In this document: positions 13,479 through 27,284 of the stretch, in pieces
Position numbering within the stretch: the first letter of the stretch is position 1
How the letters are laid out: each line of letters starts with the position of its first letter
Assembly (NCBI GenBank): GCA_007922305.1
Contig: ML677358.1
Location: 12,107,343-12,171,342, forward strand
DNA: 64,000 nt
Source: Dermatemys mawii
Lineage: Eukaryota > Chordata > Testudines > Dermatemydidae
Direction of reading: 5' to 3'
The notes under the pieces: model-generated
What the model was told of the DNA's origin: nothing
Database searches by the model: none
What the model saw: only the letters and a program-made list of their open reading frames with translations
Position numbers and translations under genes: made by a program

Positions 13479-14332
13479 GGTAAATTTCCCCAGTCTAGAC
13501 AAAGCACAAGAAAAGCATGGCACTTCACAGTTAAGATTACCCAAATAATTATAACATAGCCCCCCACCACTGTTTTCAGAATGGACAGAAGTGCAGAGGT
13601 AGGGTTATCCCTTGAGATTGAAATTTGGGATAATTTAAGCAATGACCCCATGAAGTAAGAATGCATCTTACTAAAACGTCTTGTTGTTAACCTTACAGTG
13701 ATTGTGACTCCAATACCTTCAACAGGGCTCCATTCAGGTTCAAAGCTCCCACCCACAGAACTGAGGTCCAAGCCTCATTAAATGTATAAATTATTTATAT
13801 TTACTGTCACAGGATTTCTGCCCTTTTTGTATCTGTAGTGTACAGAAAAATTGCATATTTTACCATTTTCTGAATCAGTTATTAAGAACAATCATTGCTG
13901 AAAAGTATGTATGTCACCAGATTATAAAAATGTTATTTGAACCAAAAACTAGCATATCTAGGAATTAAAATTTCCTAAACCCAAATCTCAAAGGTCTTTT
14001 AAATTAAGGGCTATAGAGACTAGTGTGGTGACAGAGGACTACACTGGAGACATGAAAAACAAAACTCACACCCCAGTCCTTTGTAATAAATAGTTACTCT
14101 CAACACAGAAGCTGTAAAATTACAGCAGCTTTTCCCAGGGTAAGTTAGCTATAACCATATGCTGCAGATTTATTAAAGTGTTAAGGAAGTTATTCAAAAA
14201 TCCGTTCAGAAAAGTCCTTGTTCGAAAAGGACCACATCTTACAAAGATGATATGAAAGGATAGCTAGTTAGCAGTACAGATCAGAATTAAGATTGTTAGA
14301 GCGAGATTAACTGCATGTTCCATCAAAGAGTC
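12906..14332. other. Intergenic, no gene recognised
   Basis: Only a TA dinucleotide array (13439-13473) is recognised. The open frames crossing it on both strands, which give repeated Tyr-Ile, are artefacts of the array. Confidence 0.6.
13439..13473. repeat. (TA)n microsatellite
   Basis: An uninterrupted TA array of about 17 units. Confidence 0.95.
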
Positions 14333-14333
14333 C

Positions 14334-14474
14334 GGTGGCACGTTAAAGACTACCAGATTTATTTGGGCATAAACTTTCGAGGGTAAAAACGCACACTTCT
14401 TCTGACGCAAACTGGGGTCTTTTACCCATTAAAGTTTATGCCCAAATAAATCCAGTAGTCTTTAAGGTGCCACC
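14334..14474. repeat. Inverted repeat with 55-base arms
   Basis: The left arm 14334-14388 and right arm 14420-14474 are reverse complements with only a few mismatches, including ATTTATTTGGGCATAAACTT, separated by about 31 bases. The arm sequence (GTGGCACCTTAAAGACTA...) belongs to the same sauropsid interspersed family as 58264-58418. It could fold into a long hairpin. Confidence 0.85.
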
Positions 14475-15938
14475 AACAAAGCAAGCCGGTGCTTGGGGCG
14501 GCATTCAGGCCATCATTTTTTTTGCTTGGGGGCCGGCCATAGCGCCGGGCCCAAGCTCGGAAGGGGCCCCATAACTCTCACTTCCTCCTCTCTCGCAATG
14601 CTGCAGAAGCAGAACCACTGAGCTCACCCTGGTGTATGAAATTCAAGCTTTGCTCTCTCTGATTTGTACAATCCCATAAGCAGCAATAAAGATATTGGAA
14701 TCAGAATTTAGCTGGCAGTTTTGTTGAGATGTACAGGAGAGAATGGACTCCAGCTGACTCTTCTGCACTTAGATTGGCCAACTGACAACAGTAAAAACAA
14801 AGGAACTCTGACACAGAACAGGTGGGGAGGGAGATGTCAGACAGGAAGGAACAGCACTGGCTTCACTGTTTTGGATCTGAACAGGATACTCCTACTCTAA
14901 ACTGGTTCTGAGTGCACATTTTTGTGCCAGTTTCTCCTACCTCCTTTCAGATATCTCCAACATTCTCTGTAGGGGAAAAATATACGCAGTCCTAGGCTGC
15001 TGCTGTTAGGTTTTTGGGGTTTTTCTCTGCCCAGTGTCTCATTTGTTCACCAGTATGTTCTTTTTTTGTCCTAACACCCTATTTTCAAAAGTTTTGAAGG
15101 GGAAAAAGGGACTTCTGGTGCCTCGTAATCTAGTTGAAAATGAGTGAAAACACAGAGGAGAAGAATGGGATTGTTCAGAGTGGTAAAATGACAGCTAAAC
15201 CATGTCTGCAGTCCCAACCATACAGGTACTGAAAATATCACACAGCAATGCCAATAGTAAAGTAGTAGGTGTCACAGTTTCAGGGATAGTTGCCCTAATA
15301 ATAGGTCAAGTCCTTTCTGGCCTCTCTGAGTGCACCCACTCAGATATTAGGCCTGCAATTCTCCCACTAGGCCCTGGGCTACAGTACTCTGTGTCTATGA
15401 TTCTTACCCTGCAGGTCCAACTGAGTTGGAGGACCTGTGGTTCTTCTTTCGGGAGTTTGTGACCAGTGGGCTACAGTGATCAGGCAGTCCTCATTAAACA
15501 AAAGTATTATTTATTTCACAGTAGGAACAAAGAATTAGAGGAAAAAACTGATTTTATGACAAACGGTCGACATGCATGTCTGTCTTACCTAAAAGATTCC
15601 TCATCCCTCATGGTAACCAAGGCAGGCCTAATTTCTTACAGGCACATGCTGAGAATGTTTTGTCTCAACAGCGTTTTGTCCCCACAAGCTACCAACCCCC
15701 TCCAGAGAAGAGATTGTATCATTTTAAATGCCAGAGTTCGTTCATTCTTCTCTGTTCCTGAGCTTTGGCCCTTCTGGTCAAAGCCAGCCTTTTGTCTGGA
15801 GAGGAGATAAAATCTTCAGACCTCATCATTCAGGCATTGTCCCTTACCAACTCTAAAATGTAAACAGAAGGGTGGCTATGTTGAGTCATTCTTAACCTTC
15901 CTTCATGTTTCTTCCGACAGCCCACTCTTATATAAAAC

Positions 15939-16637
15939 CAGTGGTTCCCAAACTTTAACAGCCTGTGAACCCTTTTCACTAAAATGTCAAGTCTCACGAA
16001 CCCCCTCCTAAGAATGAATATTTCCAGGGATTTTCTCCTTTACCTGAGTATAAATTATAAAAGCAGTGATCATGGAAACATAAAATTTTGTTTTATGACA
16101 TGCTTATTACACATTATTTATCATTACAATATTTTTATTACATTATGAAAATCGCAACACTCTTCCAAACTTATATCACTTTGAACAATCCTGTTATAAG
16201 ACAAGGCTCCTTCATCAAGGAGTAGCAGATGTGAAACCAAACGAAGGCATTCAAGAAGCCAACTCAAAGAGTTCCTCTTACACAAGCCTTCAGGTATTGA
16301 GCAGTCCAGGCAAACAATGCACTTTACAACTAAGCTTAAACTTGTTCTTCATAATTTTACTAACAATACCAGCTGCTTATTTAATTTTAAAAACAACAAA
16401 AAATATCCACCTCCCTTTCTATTTCTTATAAGGAGTCTTGAAGTTTAAATCTCCTCAGTGTGATAGTGATGCTTGCTTTGATCTGCTTAGCACTTGGAAG
16501 TCCAGGGGTTCTGGGCTGCTGGACACATGCTGCCTGGGGTACCTGGGGACAGCTCTGTCTGCCGTTAGGGAATTCCCCCCACCCCCCGAGAGCTCCCTGT
16601 AACATTTTGCAAACCCCCAGCGGTTTGGGAACCACTG
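15939..16637. mobile_element. Non-autonomous hAT transposon
   Basis: The ends are CAGTGGTTCCCAAAC and its reverse complement GTTTGGGAACCACTG. The flanks TATAAAAC (15931-15938) and TACTAAAC (16638-16645) match at 7 of 8 bases, the 8-base target duplication of hAT elements. The 699-base interior has no transposase frame. Some short open frames inside are not coding. Confidence 0.88.
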
Positions 16638-19254
16638 TACTAAACCAATATTTTCATATAGTAACCATCCGTGTAATAGGTCAAATTGCAGTATTAGTAA
16701 ATTACAAAGCTGCTCCAGATCCATATTTATGAAGGGGAAAAAATACAAAAATGAACAAAAAGACTTGAATTACTAATAAATACACCCTTCTTTCATCTGA
16801 GTATTTGTAAACAGATGATCACCTACACAGTCATGGGGTTCCATGTCAACTTCCCAGATCAGGAGACAAAAGAGCATGAAAAGTGTCAGGTGATCTAGAC
16901 ATAGCAGTTCTGCATCGTGACCAGCTTTCTGCCAGAGAGAGGGATTGTTGCTTCAGCTGCACACCCAGAATTCTTTGTCTCAGCCTGGGAACCTGTCTTT
17001 GTTCCCAAACATAGATATTTTTACTGGCAGCAAGACGGAACAAAAGGCACAACTTGATCTAAGAAAATCCTTTCAGTGAAGCTCTCTTTTGTTTTCTTTT
17101 TCAATCCTGCCAGGGACAGAGCAATCCTGGCAGGGGCTGATCTCCCTCAGTTGCGCTGAAGCCAATGAGAACGGGAGTATCAAGCATTGCATAGGATCAG
17201 GCCCAGCATTTCTGATCTTGAATATAAAAGGGTATGTTTCAAAATTAATCTACCTTGAGCACCAAAAATACCGTAACATTTATGAAAATAAAAACCACTT
17301 TCCTAGTTGAGTGGGTGTGTTATTTTGAGGCGGCACTACCATGATGATATAATCAGTTGTGTCCATTTATGGCTCAGTTACAGACTTTGATCTGCCACAG
17401 CAACTATACCTCTAAAGTTACTGCACTCATTAGGGTATCTTGTCCCCTTTCTTCTCCACACAGGCTAGCAAGCCAATTTCCATAATCCTATCAATCGCCT
17501 CTGCATCCATTACCCAAAGAGAAACTATCAATCTCTGTTATACCGAAACTTGGTACCTTTAGGCCTCATGTCTGATGGGAGGAAGAGGGCTGAACACAGC
17601 ATCCTCCAGAGCCTCTGAACACTACAACCCAGCTGGTCAAAGGAGTCAGTACAGTGTGTCTCCAACAGTGACTGAGTTCACCCGTTCCAAATCACCGCAG
17701 CCCAGGAAACAAACCCAGGAGCACAGAGGCTGCCTGCCTCATCAATCCCCCCTTAAAAACTTTCCTATTCACTTGAGCCCTCTTTAAACCTTTCTTTTTC
17801 CCTATTACTACATCCTGATAGTCTTTCCAAGTAGCCTTGTGCGGGAGGAGATGGCTTAGTGCTGTGAGTATCATGAGAGCTATGGTGCACTGGAACCTAA
17901 GGGTTGATTCAGACTTTTATCCTTCTGTGGTAAATTAAGTAAAATGCAGTTTTTGCTGCATAAGAGGTGGTTTTTCCCATCACACAAAGCTTTATAAATA
18001 AGGCCATAATCAAGTTTTTGTGGTCAGTAAAGTTCCCATGGTTTGGTGCATGTGTTTGTTTTCAATAAGAAGGAGGATTTGCTCTGCTGGGCTTGGCAAA
18101 ATTTGTCCTGTCCCTGGTTAATGTGGTGTTCTGTGCATTGGTCAGCTTACACTCCACACCCCAGAGGTTGCTGGTTTCACTGATATAACAATAGCTCTGA
18201 GAGCTGGTAATTCTCTACTTCTGTTTCATTTAAACTATTGACTCTGAAGCCTATTGATGATGTCTCATAGCAATATCATTAACTATTTAACTGCTGATCA
18301 TATTAGCAAATCCAATGCCACTGGAATTGCAAGCATCACCATTCATCTTCCCTAATATAACCCCTGACTGTACCCAATTCTGTGCACTGCACTCCAGTCT
18401 GCCTTTCCCTCAGATGTTTTCTGACAGACTGTGCACAAAGATTTCTATGTGAAAATAAGTGGCATTGTACTGTGTGCAGCATCCAGAAACAGAAAGTAAT
18501 GTTTGAGTCCAGTACATTTGTGTCACCAGAGTGAGTAAATGTCCTAACAAACCGTGGAAACTTAGCAGAGGCAACATGCAGCAGCAAAGGTGTTACCCCT
18601 GCAGGTGGCTAATGATTTGAATTCACAGTAGGCATGTTTTTTCTCCTAATTACATACTACTGCTAGCTAGTCCTGCTACACCCACAGGGACACCGTCAAT
18701 TTGAAGTCCAGTCAGTTCCCCAAAAAAAAAAAAAGTTTACCTGAAACTACTTTTAATACTAGACCCGTCCCAAAATTCTCATGCCAATTTATGGTTTAAC
18801 AATCACACAAACAAAACTCCTCTCTCCTTTTGCTGTGTGAAAGACCTATACAAATAGCATGGGGGGGATTGGGAGTTGACTGACTATGCAGGGGAAGCAG
18901 TGAAACTGACTGTACAGAGGAGACCAGATTCTCCAAAGTGCTCAGCCAAATTTTCAAAAGGCCTCAGTGCCCACAACCGGGGGCCAGATTGTCAAAAAGC
19001 TCCCATTTTCACACACAGCCCATTGTTCTGCCTGTGAGCTCATGGTGCTCACCACTTCTGAAAAATGTGTTGCCCCTCTGTGGAAAGTCTGGCATCTCTC
19101 CCGGGTGCTGAGCCTGGCTGAAAACTCTGGCCAAAGTCCTGTCAGATGCAGAACCCGAGCAGTCTGAAAAAACAAAGTGTTTTCACCCTCATCTCTTTTC
19201 ATTGTAACAACCTTAACTGCTACTTGTTACAATGGAAGGTAAAATATTTAAGTG
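16638..19254. other. Intergenic, nothing recognised
   Basis: No exon-like or family-level similarity is recognised. A weak foldback-type remnant with TTTTCAAAAGGCCT lies near 18940-19010. Confidence 0.5.
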
Positions 19255-19320
19255 TGATTCATAGATTTGAGTGTCAGAAAGGAGCATTATGATTATCTAG
19301 TCTGACTACGTGCACAGTAA
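19255..19320 (-). mobile_element. CR1 LINE 3' fragment
   Basis: A short diverged match to the reverse complement of a CR1 3' region (GGAGCATTATGATTATCTAG, then TCTGACTACGTGCAC). No coding sequence. Confidence 0.5.
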
Positions 19321-20264
19321 GACAAAGTTGATGTGTCCCTTTAAAGGGGCAGTCAGGTGGTTTAGATGCCAGCTCTTAGTTACCACTAATAGTGAAGATT
19401 CCAGCTGCCAGCTGCCTGTTCATTCCCACCTGATAAAAATAGACATTGTCAACTCCAATGTTGAATACCTATATTTTTGGAGGGAGGGTGGGGGTGGGTA
19501 TGACAACCGTTGCTCTTAAGTTTGGTTCTACGTGTAAAAGTTGGACAATACATATACAGAGCACCCCTCTCAGTCTGCTAATTGCCAGGGCATATCTCAA
19601 GGCTTAGCTGGTTCCTGACAAGGAGAGAGAAGAGGATGAATTATAAAGGGTCTAAGTAGATTGGAGAGCTGTAAGGCTGAACACAATAGGTAAAAGAAGG
19701 CACTCATGCGGAATTTATTTGGTATATTATGTTCATGATTTTAACGTAGGTGCATCTTTGCCAAAAGAATAGGGGGCATTCTTTATAAATACACATTCCT
19801 TAATTTTCCTAATTGCACAAAGGGAATTCACATTAATGTTAGTCTCCAGACTCACCCAGGGCCTGATCCAAAGGCTATGGAAACCAATGAAAAGTCTCCA
19901 CATTCACTTCAATGGGCTTTGCATCAGGCTCCGAACAGCTAGGAATTCTTTTTCAATCAATCACTTTAAAATAACTGGATTGAGAGTAGCCAGACTGAAC
20001 AGCAAAAAGGATTACGCAGATAGTCTTGTGCAGTGTGTCCAGGGGTGCAGCTAAACCACGCTTGACAGTAGGATTTATCATCACAGAGGTGCTGATGGAT
20101 CGAGTGCAGCAGCATTAGTAAACACTGCTGTAATGCTTGGGACTAACTGCATTCCACATACTGCGTGTTCCCATTCAGGTACCCCATACAATAAAATGCA
20201 TTTCAAGGCTGAGCAAAGTACACTAAGGAGTTACCAATCACTCTTAAAGGTTGCAGGGGCTGGT

Positions 20265-20279
20265 GGGGGGGGGGGGGGG
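20265..20279 (+). repeat. Poly-G run of 15
   Basis: An uninterrupted G homopolymer. Confidence 0.95.
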
Positions 20280-20665
20280 AGAAAATTCAGTCATTCAGAG
20301 ACGTGATAGCCTCCACAGTGTTAGTTTGTCTCTGAAGCTACGGATTTCCTCTGGCAGCAATTTAATCCCACTGGTTCTGCATGATGGGGGAAGCAGGGGG
20401 AAGGCTATGCAAGTTCTGCTGGAGCTTCTTACACCAACTGAGTTAGGGTTCACTCATAGGCAAGTCTCCTGTTCTCCTTCAAGGAATGGTGGGGAGAGGG
20501 GTCTCTCCAGAGATTAGATTGAAGTAGTCTCCATGTAGCTTTATAGCCTCGTCATAACTGGGGAGAGATTCCTTGTCCCTCCTCTCCAACACTTATTCCT
20601 AGCAGCCCTAGTCAGGCCACTGCTGATCTCTGGATTTGGCCTTAAATGGTTTTCCATATCCCTAG

Positions 20666-20745
20666 TTCAGCAAAGCATTTAAGCATGTGCTTAAATTCCA
20701 TTGACTAAAATGGGGTTTAAGAATATACTCAGGTGTTCTGCTGAA
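20666..20745. repeat. Foldback repeat (TTCAGCA arms)
   Basis: Opens with TTCAGCAAAGCATTTAAGC and closes with GTGTTCTGCTGAA. The centre is TCCATTGACTAAAATGGGG, a degenerate form of the CCATTGACTTCAATGG palindrome found in other copies. Confidence 0.65.
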
Positions 20746-23700
20746 TGGGGGCCTAAATACTATACTATGGTACATATTCTTATAACTGCGAATGCTAGAT
20801 TATAGGATAACTCATGATCCAGGCCTCATAAAACAAGTGAAGGATGGGGAGAAAACTTTAGCTCTATATATCCTTGCTTGAGTAGCTTAAAAATCAGAAT
20901 TTAATCTCCTTTTTGTATATGTTGGCTTTTTCCTTAACGTCTCCCATCTCTTTTGCAGCAATAGTCAGTGGTTTGCACAAGGGCTAAGATAGCCTACCAG
21001 CAAACTAATCAATATCTATAGAGATGGGATGGAGAGGACGGATTAGCATGACCTTCTTAAACCCATACTGGCTCAGTCATGAAGCAGCTGAGGAGAGAGC
21101 AGCCAAAAGGTAACTGCATGTGGCTTTAGTAGCTTTTCATTTGTTGTGCCTCTGAATATTTACTTCTGTTACTTCTATGCAGATTTCAGTAAAATCAGAC
21201 AGTTATAAGGAAGGGATAAGGAATAATTTTATCTGCAATCTCTGAGCCAAATCCATCCCTGATGGAAGCTCTTTTGAGGTTAGTGAGACTGCATACAGGA
21301 TGACTTTTATCCTACATTTCTATTTTAAAAAACAGCAGTTAGCGCAAGAGAGTGTTGACAGCAAACGTGTTTAATACAGGTACATTTGCTGGATGTTTTT
21401 CTAAAGGAAAGTCTATTCAAAAACATGGAGCATGCAACTTGAATATTGAGTGCAAGGTCTAACAAAGCTTTCAGTCCTCTTATTGTTAAGCACAACTATT
21501 CACACCAGCTAAGCCAGAAGTGCATGTGTTTATTTAAAGTGTGCTTCAGGCAAGTGGAAGCTTTGTTTTTTAATTCCAGTCTGTAAGAAATCATATTTCA
21601 CATTATTTGCTCCCATTGGGTTTGTGGCTTCACTTTTGGTTTGCTGGTAGCACATCTTCTAGAAAATATTGGTGTGTGCTAAGTGAGAAGGGTGATTATT
21701 GTAAATGAATTCATTGTCTTTCATTAAATATAAAGATGTTCTTAAATTTCCATTTTTTGGAATACTTTCTTTACACACTGATTCAGAGCCAGCTATAACT
21801 TTCTCCAGCTGCTTGTTTTGAAAAATAGAACTCTGGGGAGACTTATCCCAGAACAACTCACATTAAATTGATTTTAAAAGTCAGCTTTAAAATTATTTAC
21901 ATTTTTAAAGGAGAAAGTGTTTTACAGTGGCTGATTTGGTACCAGCTAACAAAGCCATGGATGTGTTTTTCCTTCTTTTGTCAGAATCCATCATGTCTGA
22001 CTGACCAGATTTTGCAGAAAGTGAAATGTAAAGAGAGTGAGTGCATCTGAGGTTGACTGGACGCAAGGCAACCAGCAGATGGTGTATTCCACTTAATATA
22101 CAAAATGAATACTAATCAGGGGATTAATGGCCCAAATCCCTCTCTGGTATAACTCTTGATGGCGGGGGGGTTACCCCAGGGATTAAGATGGCCCTCTGAC
22201 TACGAGAGTCATCAGCTGATTTTATGTTTTGTCTGCCCTTATGTGTTGGCCTACTCACCGTGAGACTGCTCCTGCTCTTATTGAAGAGAGGGGAAACATT
22301 CCTGGTTACCTCTAAAGGAGCAGAATCAGGTCCTTTGGGTTTAACTTATTTCTCAAGAAACAGATACATAGATGGATTGAATAGACTATTTTGTCTCCAA
22401 AGGAGAGGCACATACAGTCTAATTATGCGTTAGCAGCAAGTGTGTACCATTGCCGTCTCCTGGCTACCCTGTGTCAGACTTGTTCAAGTGTAATTCTCTC
22501 TCTCGCTGTAGATGGGAGAAGTCTAGACTGGAGGTGAGACCTACTCTACCCTCAGCTAACCAGTAGTCTTCTTTAGCTCAGTGGCAGTGCCCTATGTGGC
22601 TTTTCTGCTCACCCCCGAGAGCAGAATTCTGTGAGTCCTCTCCCTGCACGTATGTGGTTGCTTATCAATGTGGTTTGTATAGATCTCTGAACTGTTACAA
22701 TGGCACCATAGTGCGCTCCTGGGGGACCGTGGTTCTCTTTAGATGGGAGTGTCTGGGCAGAAAAGTAACCAAGGCCTCCTCTTTTGCAGGAAGTGTCCTG
22801 GCCTCCACCTAACAGCATCCAGAGACACTATGGTGGAGCCAGACTTTCTTTTAACAGAACGTCTGAATAGCAGCACTGGATATACCGCCAAGTCCTGGCA
22901 TGGGACAGGGACCTCCTGACATGCTGGTGCAGTAGTGCTAGCCACCCCCTCAGGCATCATCCCACCAGCCAAGCATTGTCTGGAATCCTGGCCTCATCTT
23001 TCCATGGCAGTTGTGGTTCAGTTGCACAGGGAAGGAAGGTTTGTGTACCGCACTCTCCATTCGGAGAGGCACTGCCTTGCAGCAGTACGGTGGAAACTGG
23101 GGAGGGGATTTAGGGTAAGAAGGAATGCCCAGTGGGATCTGGGACTGCATGGCAGGGGAGTGGCAGGGCCCAATCTCCTAGAACAGTGGCTGCCCCTGCC
23201 TAATTAGAGGAGTCATCCCCCTCCAAACCAACACAGCGATCCCCTGTTCAAAGCATCCGCACACTGGTCCACAAGCCTTTATGTATATAAAGAAATAACA
23301 CGAGCTCTATGAGAATGGAAAGGACTCAACTTCATCATACCAGAAGAAAAGGCACAGATATCCCCTCTCTAAGAGGTTCTGTACAAAGCTGCATTTTGCA
23401 ATCTGATCAAAACGGTACCTTACTGACACATTGTTCAGATCCGGCATCTATTGAACAGAAAAGCAAAGTAAGCACCCTCTGAATGTGAAACAGAAAAGAT
23501 GACAGGCTTCTCATTCAGGGAATGGTTGCTTCCATTCGGTTTTGTTTTTTCAGTTCACTGTTAGGCGCCTGTTTCATTTCTTTTAAACAAATGTTGGTTT
23601 TTTGGTCTCTGGGAGAAGTAGGAGATTTCATTATGTATTCTGAAATCGATGACCTCTTGCTTTTGCAGAGCCCTAGAAGGACTGTGACAAAGTCCTGTAT

Positions 23701-26039
23701 GAGCTTTCTTACTTGCCAAGTGTACATTTCCGTGTCGAAGAGAAAATATTGGTCTTTGAAACTTACCAACACAAAAGCTTTACAACTCTGAAATCCTTCC
23801 ACGCATTATTAATCATTTGCTTTAAACTAACATCTGCAGGCCTCAGCCAGGTTGGCACCCCACTGTGGTAAGGGTCGTATAGACCTAGGACACTCTGTGC
23901 CCTCAAGAGCTTACTGTATGGAACAGCTGAGTGAAATTCCAGCTGCAGGCTATAGTCACAGTATACTGAAGTCTGACATGAAACCAAGCTCTAATCCCAG
24001 CATTTCTGCCAATATGGTGCCTGCTTACACAGTCTGTGCAGAAGGGAAGGAATGCCAACCATGTGGCAATTTAATCCCCATCCAAACCCCTTAGGTGCCA
24101 CAGGGTTTGCAGCAGGGGTGAAGAGAAGCAGTTCATGGTGCCATCCCTTGTACTGTTGCATGGAATTGAGGGAGGGAGTCGACATGGCTTAACAACACCT
24201 TCTGGGATTGCATTCCTCCCCTCATTGAGGTGGGAGCAGTGTCTAGGAGCTTCCCATGCAGACAATGCTGCAGATGTGGTGTTGTCTTTACACATAGATC
24301 CCCTGGAGAAAGAGCTGGGAGGCCTTGTTCTTTTCCTCACTCAACCACTCCCAAATCTCCTCCCCGCACATGGGAACCATTGGGCAGTAACTCCATGAGT
24401 TAATCCTGCTGCCTCAATGGGAGGTCAGTCTGACCTAAGATATTGCGGGAGGAATTGTTCTTCTCTAAGTCTGCATTGTTGCTATACTGCTCACTGCTTC
24501 TCTGAGAACAAGCATACCCATTGGCCCATGGATGGGTTACCGAAGTGGATACTGGGCCAAGTTCTGGTTTCATTTACAGTGGTACTGTGACTACTCTGGA
24601 GTTACTTGAAATATATACCCATTCAACAACAGCATACAATCAACCCAATATTTGGAAGGCCTGGATAAAGTTACTGAGTGAGGTGAAAGAGGGGGGTTAT
24701 ATTTAAACTACAAGGGTACTATTTAGTTTCAATGCCTCTAAAATAAATCAGCTCTATGAATTATATTCTTTGCCAATAACTTTCCATTGGAGCCATGTCA
24801 CAGATTATCTCCAGTGACAGCAGAAAACCAACCAATGCGCTGTCCAACGAGAGTATGGTGTTCTCTCTTACAACACAGAGGTCCAGGGATCTCACTTATA
24901 ACAATGTAACTCCAGTGACTTTCATGGAGTTACTCCAGCTTGACTGCTGTAACAGACCAGAATGTAGACCACTATAGTCAGCCATATTCTGAAGGCCACA
25001 TTCCCCATAGACACCTGACTTGAGGGTTGTTTTCCTCTTAGCTGGAGTTTAGGATAAGTGACTATTCAAAGCAGAGGGGGGGCACTCAGGAGATCAAGAA
25101 GTGAAGCAGAGGAAAGCCATGCTATGTGAGAAAATGAGAAAGCAAAAAAACCCACTATCTATTTCACTCCTGGTTAAGAAGTCACAAATACCTTACTTTA
25201 AACATCCACTTGATGCTTCATATGAGGATTCCTCAGTGTGACATGAAATTTTTCTGCTAGTAAGAGAAGAAACAGCTCCCAGAAACTAAAACAAATCCCA
25301 CTCAGACAAATAAGCCATTATGGTTCTCTGGAATTGCTTGGGCAGCATATCACCATCCTTCTAGTGGGAGGCAGGTGGGACGTTAACTCAGGACTTTTAT
25401 AGATGGGGAAAGTGACTGGCATTGCTATGTCTATCAATATTCCATTGGGGAGCAGAGCAGTTCTACTGCCCAAGAGCGATTTGTATTCCAGAACTGAATA
25501 GCCACCTGATGAACTAGAATTCTATGCCTCAAAAAGCCATGCCAGTCAATTCCCAAGCCCTTGGGCTGACTTTTATTTCAGTTGACAAGCCCTGCATTCT
25601 CTGGGCAACCTGGAGATTGTATCCAGAGCTTTAGAAGTATTTGTACCCTTCAAGTTAAGTTGTAATCACAAAAATATTCCTTTGGTGCCACTGACTCAGT
25701 AGCCATTCTCTAAACATTGCAGGAAAACAACCTTCCCCATTCCTCTGGAGAAGCCCACTTTGGTCTGGCATGTGCTTGGATATATTGGGGTGGAGAGAGG
25801 GGGAAATTGTGTGGCCACAATAGGAAAGTGTTGGGGATTTTTCATCTCTGTGAATTTTGTGCTCACAGTTATTATTAGTACTGACGAGGATGAGGCTGAA
25901 TTCAGGGGAGCACCATGCTTCACAGCACTGCCCTCCTCCCACTTGAGCTGGAGAATCCTCCTGTTCTAATACTGGGGCCCCCTCTGCACAGCTTTGCTCG
26001 CGAGCCTCACACAAGAGCTACTGTGGCCACTGCTGTCCG
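20746..26039. other. Intergenic, no gene recognised
   Basis: Several open frames of 60-95 codons occur on both strands but look like chance. Remnants similar to the foldback repeats (for example TGTAACTCCAGTGACTTT near 24905) and an L2-like tail (near 23870-23910) are seen. No exon with good splice sites was recognised. Confidence 0.5.
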
Positions 26040-26107
26040 GGGGCTCAATCTGGCTTCCATTGAAGCCGGGGGAGTTTTGCCATCGACTTCAGGGGGAATC
26101 AGGCTCG
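26040..26107. repeat. Foldback repeat fragment
   Basis: TTCCATTGAAGCCGGGGG and TTGCCATCGACTTCAGGGGG form a degenerate inverted pair; same group as 30362-30420 and 31053-31112. Confidence 0.45.
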
Positions 26108-27158
26108 GGAACCAGAGGCCAAATCCCGTTCACCTTACTCAGACAAGTATTCCCACTGAAGTGAAAGAATGATGTCAGGGAGTTAAAGATCAACCCCAAA
26201 TCCTTGGGCCTCTCTCTGGAGCAGACAGCCCATTTTGCTGAATTGTGGCAGTTTTGCAAAATGGACAAATCAGTCACCTTATAGGCACTGGAGTTACAAG
26301 TAACATAAGGCAGGCAGAGCAGTAAGGGGCTCCCCCTTCCATTAAGGTCAATGAGAGCAGGAGCCAGCCTATGAAGCCCTGCCTCCAGAGGGGACAGGAA
26401 AAGGTACTAACTCACTAGAACAACCAAACCCTCAGGATTTGGGGTCCAGTGCTGCTGCCATTGCAGTTAGACACTTTGCCTGGCCCTGTAGCTATCAGGG
26501 TGACCACCCTAGATGTCAGTTTCCAGGGCACCAGCTCAATAGCTAGTGGGAGGGGGACAGACTAATCAGGGGTGGTTGTTTTTTTGTCCCCTTGCCCATT
26601 CCAGGAGTACTACAAATATTTTCTACCCCAGCCAACAAACTACCTCTTTAGCTAGGGATAGTTCTAGGGGAAACAAATATAAAAGTTTTCTACAAAACTA
26701 ACACCCCTTCATTATTTAGCTCACCCTCTTACTACAGCCTTTGTAGCAATAAGTTACCTTCCAGCCCTCCATAGCAGGTGGCATTCCCACGACATTCCTG
26801 GCAGAAAACACAAGCATTCTTATCCAAACACAGCTTTGCTAATTGACTGCCAGCCCAAACCCTGCTCCCACTCTGTCTCAGAAAGCTGCCATCCACTCTC
26901 AGATCCTGGCTGGAGCTTACAGAGTGAGTCAGCTGTAATTACTCTGCATCTTTACCCAGGATCCTAGTGCTTGATCACTGGGAGGCTCAACACAGGAGCC
27001 CTCTGCATTCCTAGGGGGATAATTATAAATAGAGAAGTTAGGCAGTTTCATACAGCTCATTAAACAGCTGCATTGTAGTAGAGTAATTAGAGCTGGGCAT
27101 AAGCCACACCTTCAGATACAGAACCAAACTTTCTCACATACCAAATGTGGTGAAGTAT

Positions 27159-27284
27159 TAAGTTGGCCAGATAGCAAGTGTGAACAATCCCTGAAAGGTG
27201 TGGGGAGGGGGTAATAGGCACCTATATAAACAAAGCCCAGAACATCAGACTGCCCCTATCAAATTGGGACATCTGGTCACCCTA
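27159..27284. mobile_element. Short MITE with GGTGACCAGA-type ends
   Basis: A second copy of the element at 44804-44929, sharing GCCAGATAGCAAGTGTGAA, GGGTAATAGGCACCTATATA and the right end CATCTGGTCACCCTA. The left end is more diverged (AGTTGGCCAGATAG). About 126 bases with no coding capacity. Confidence 0.8.

Noticed and set aside
13275..13771. Open frames on both strands with Tyr-Ile repeats
   Set aside because: The repeats come from the TA microsatellite; no coding signature outside it.
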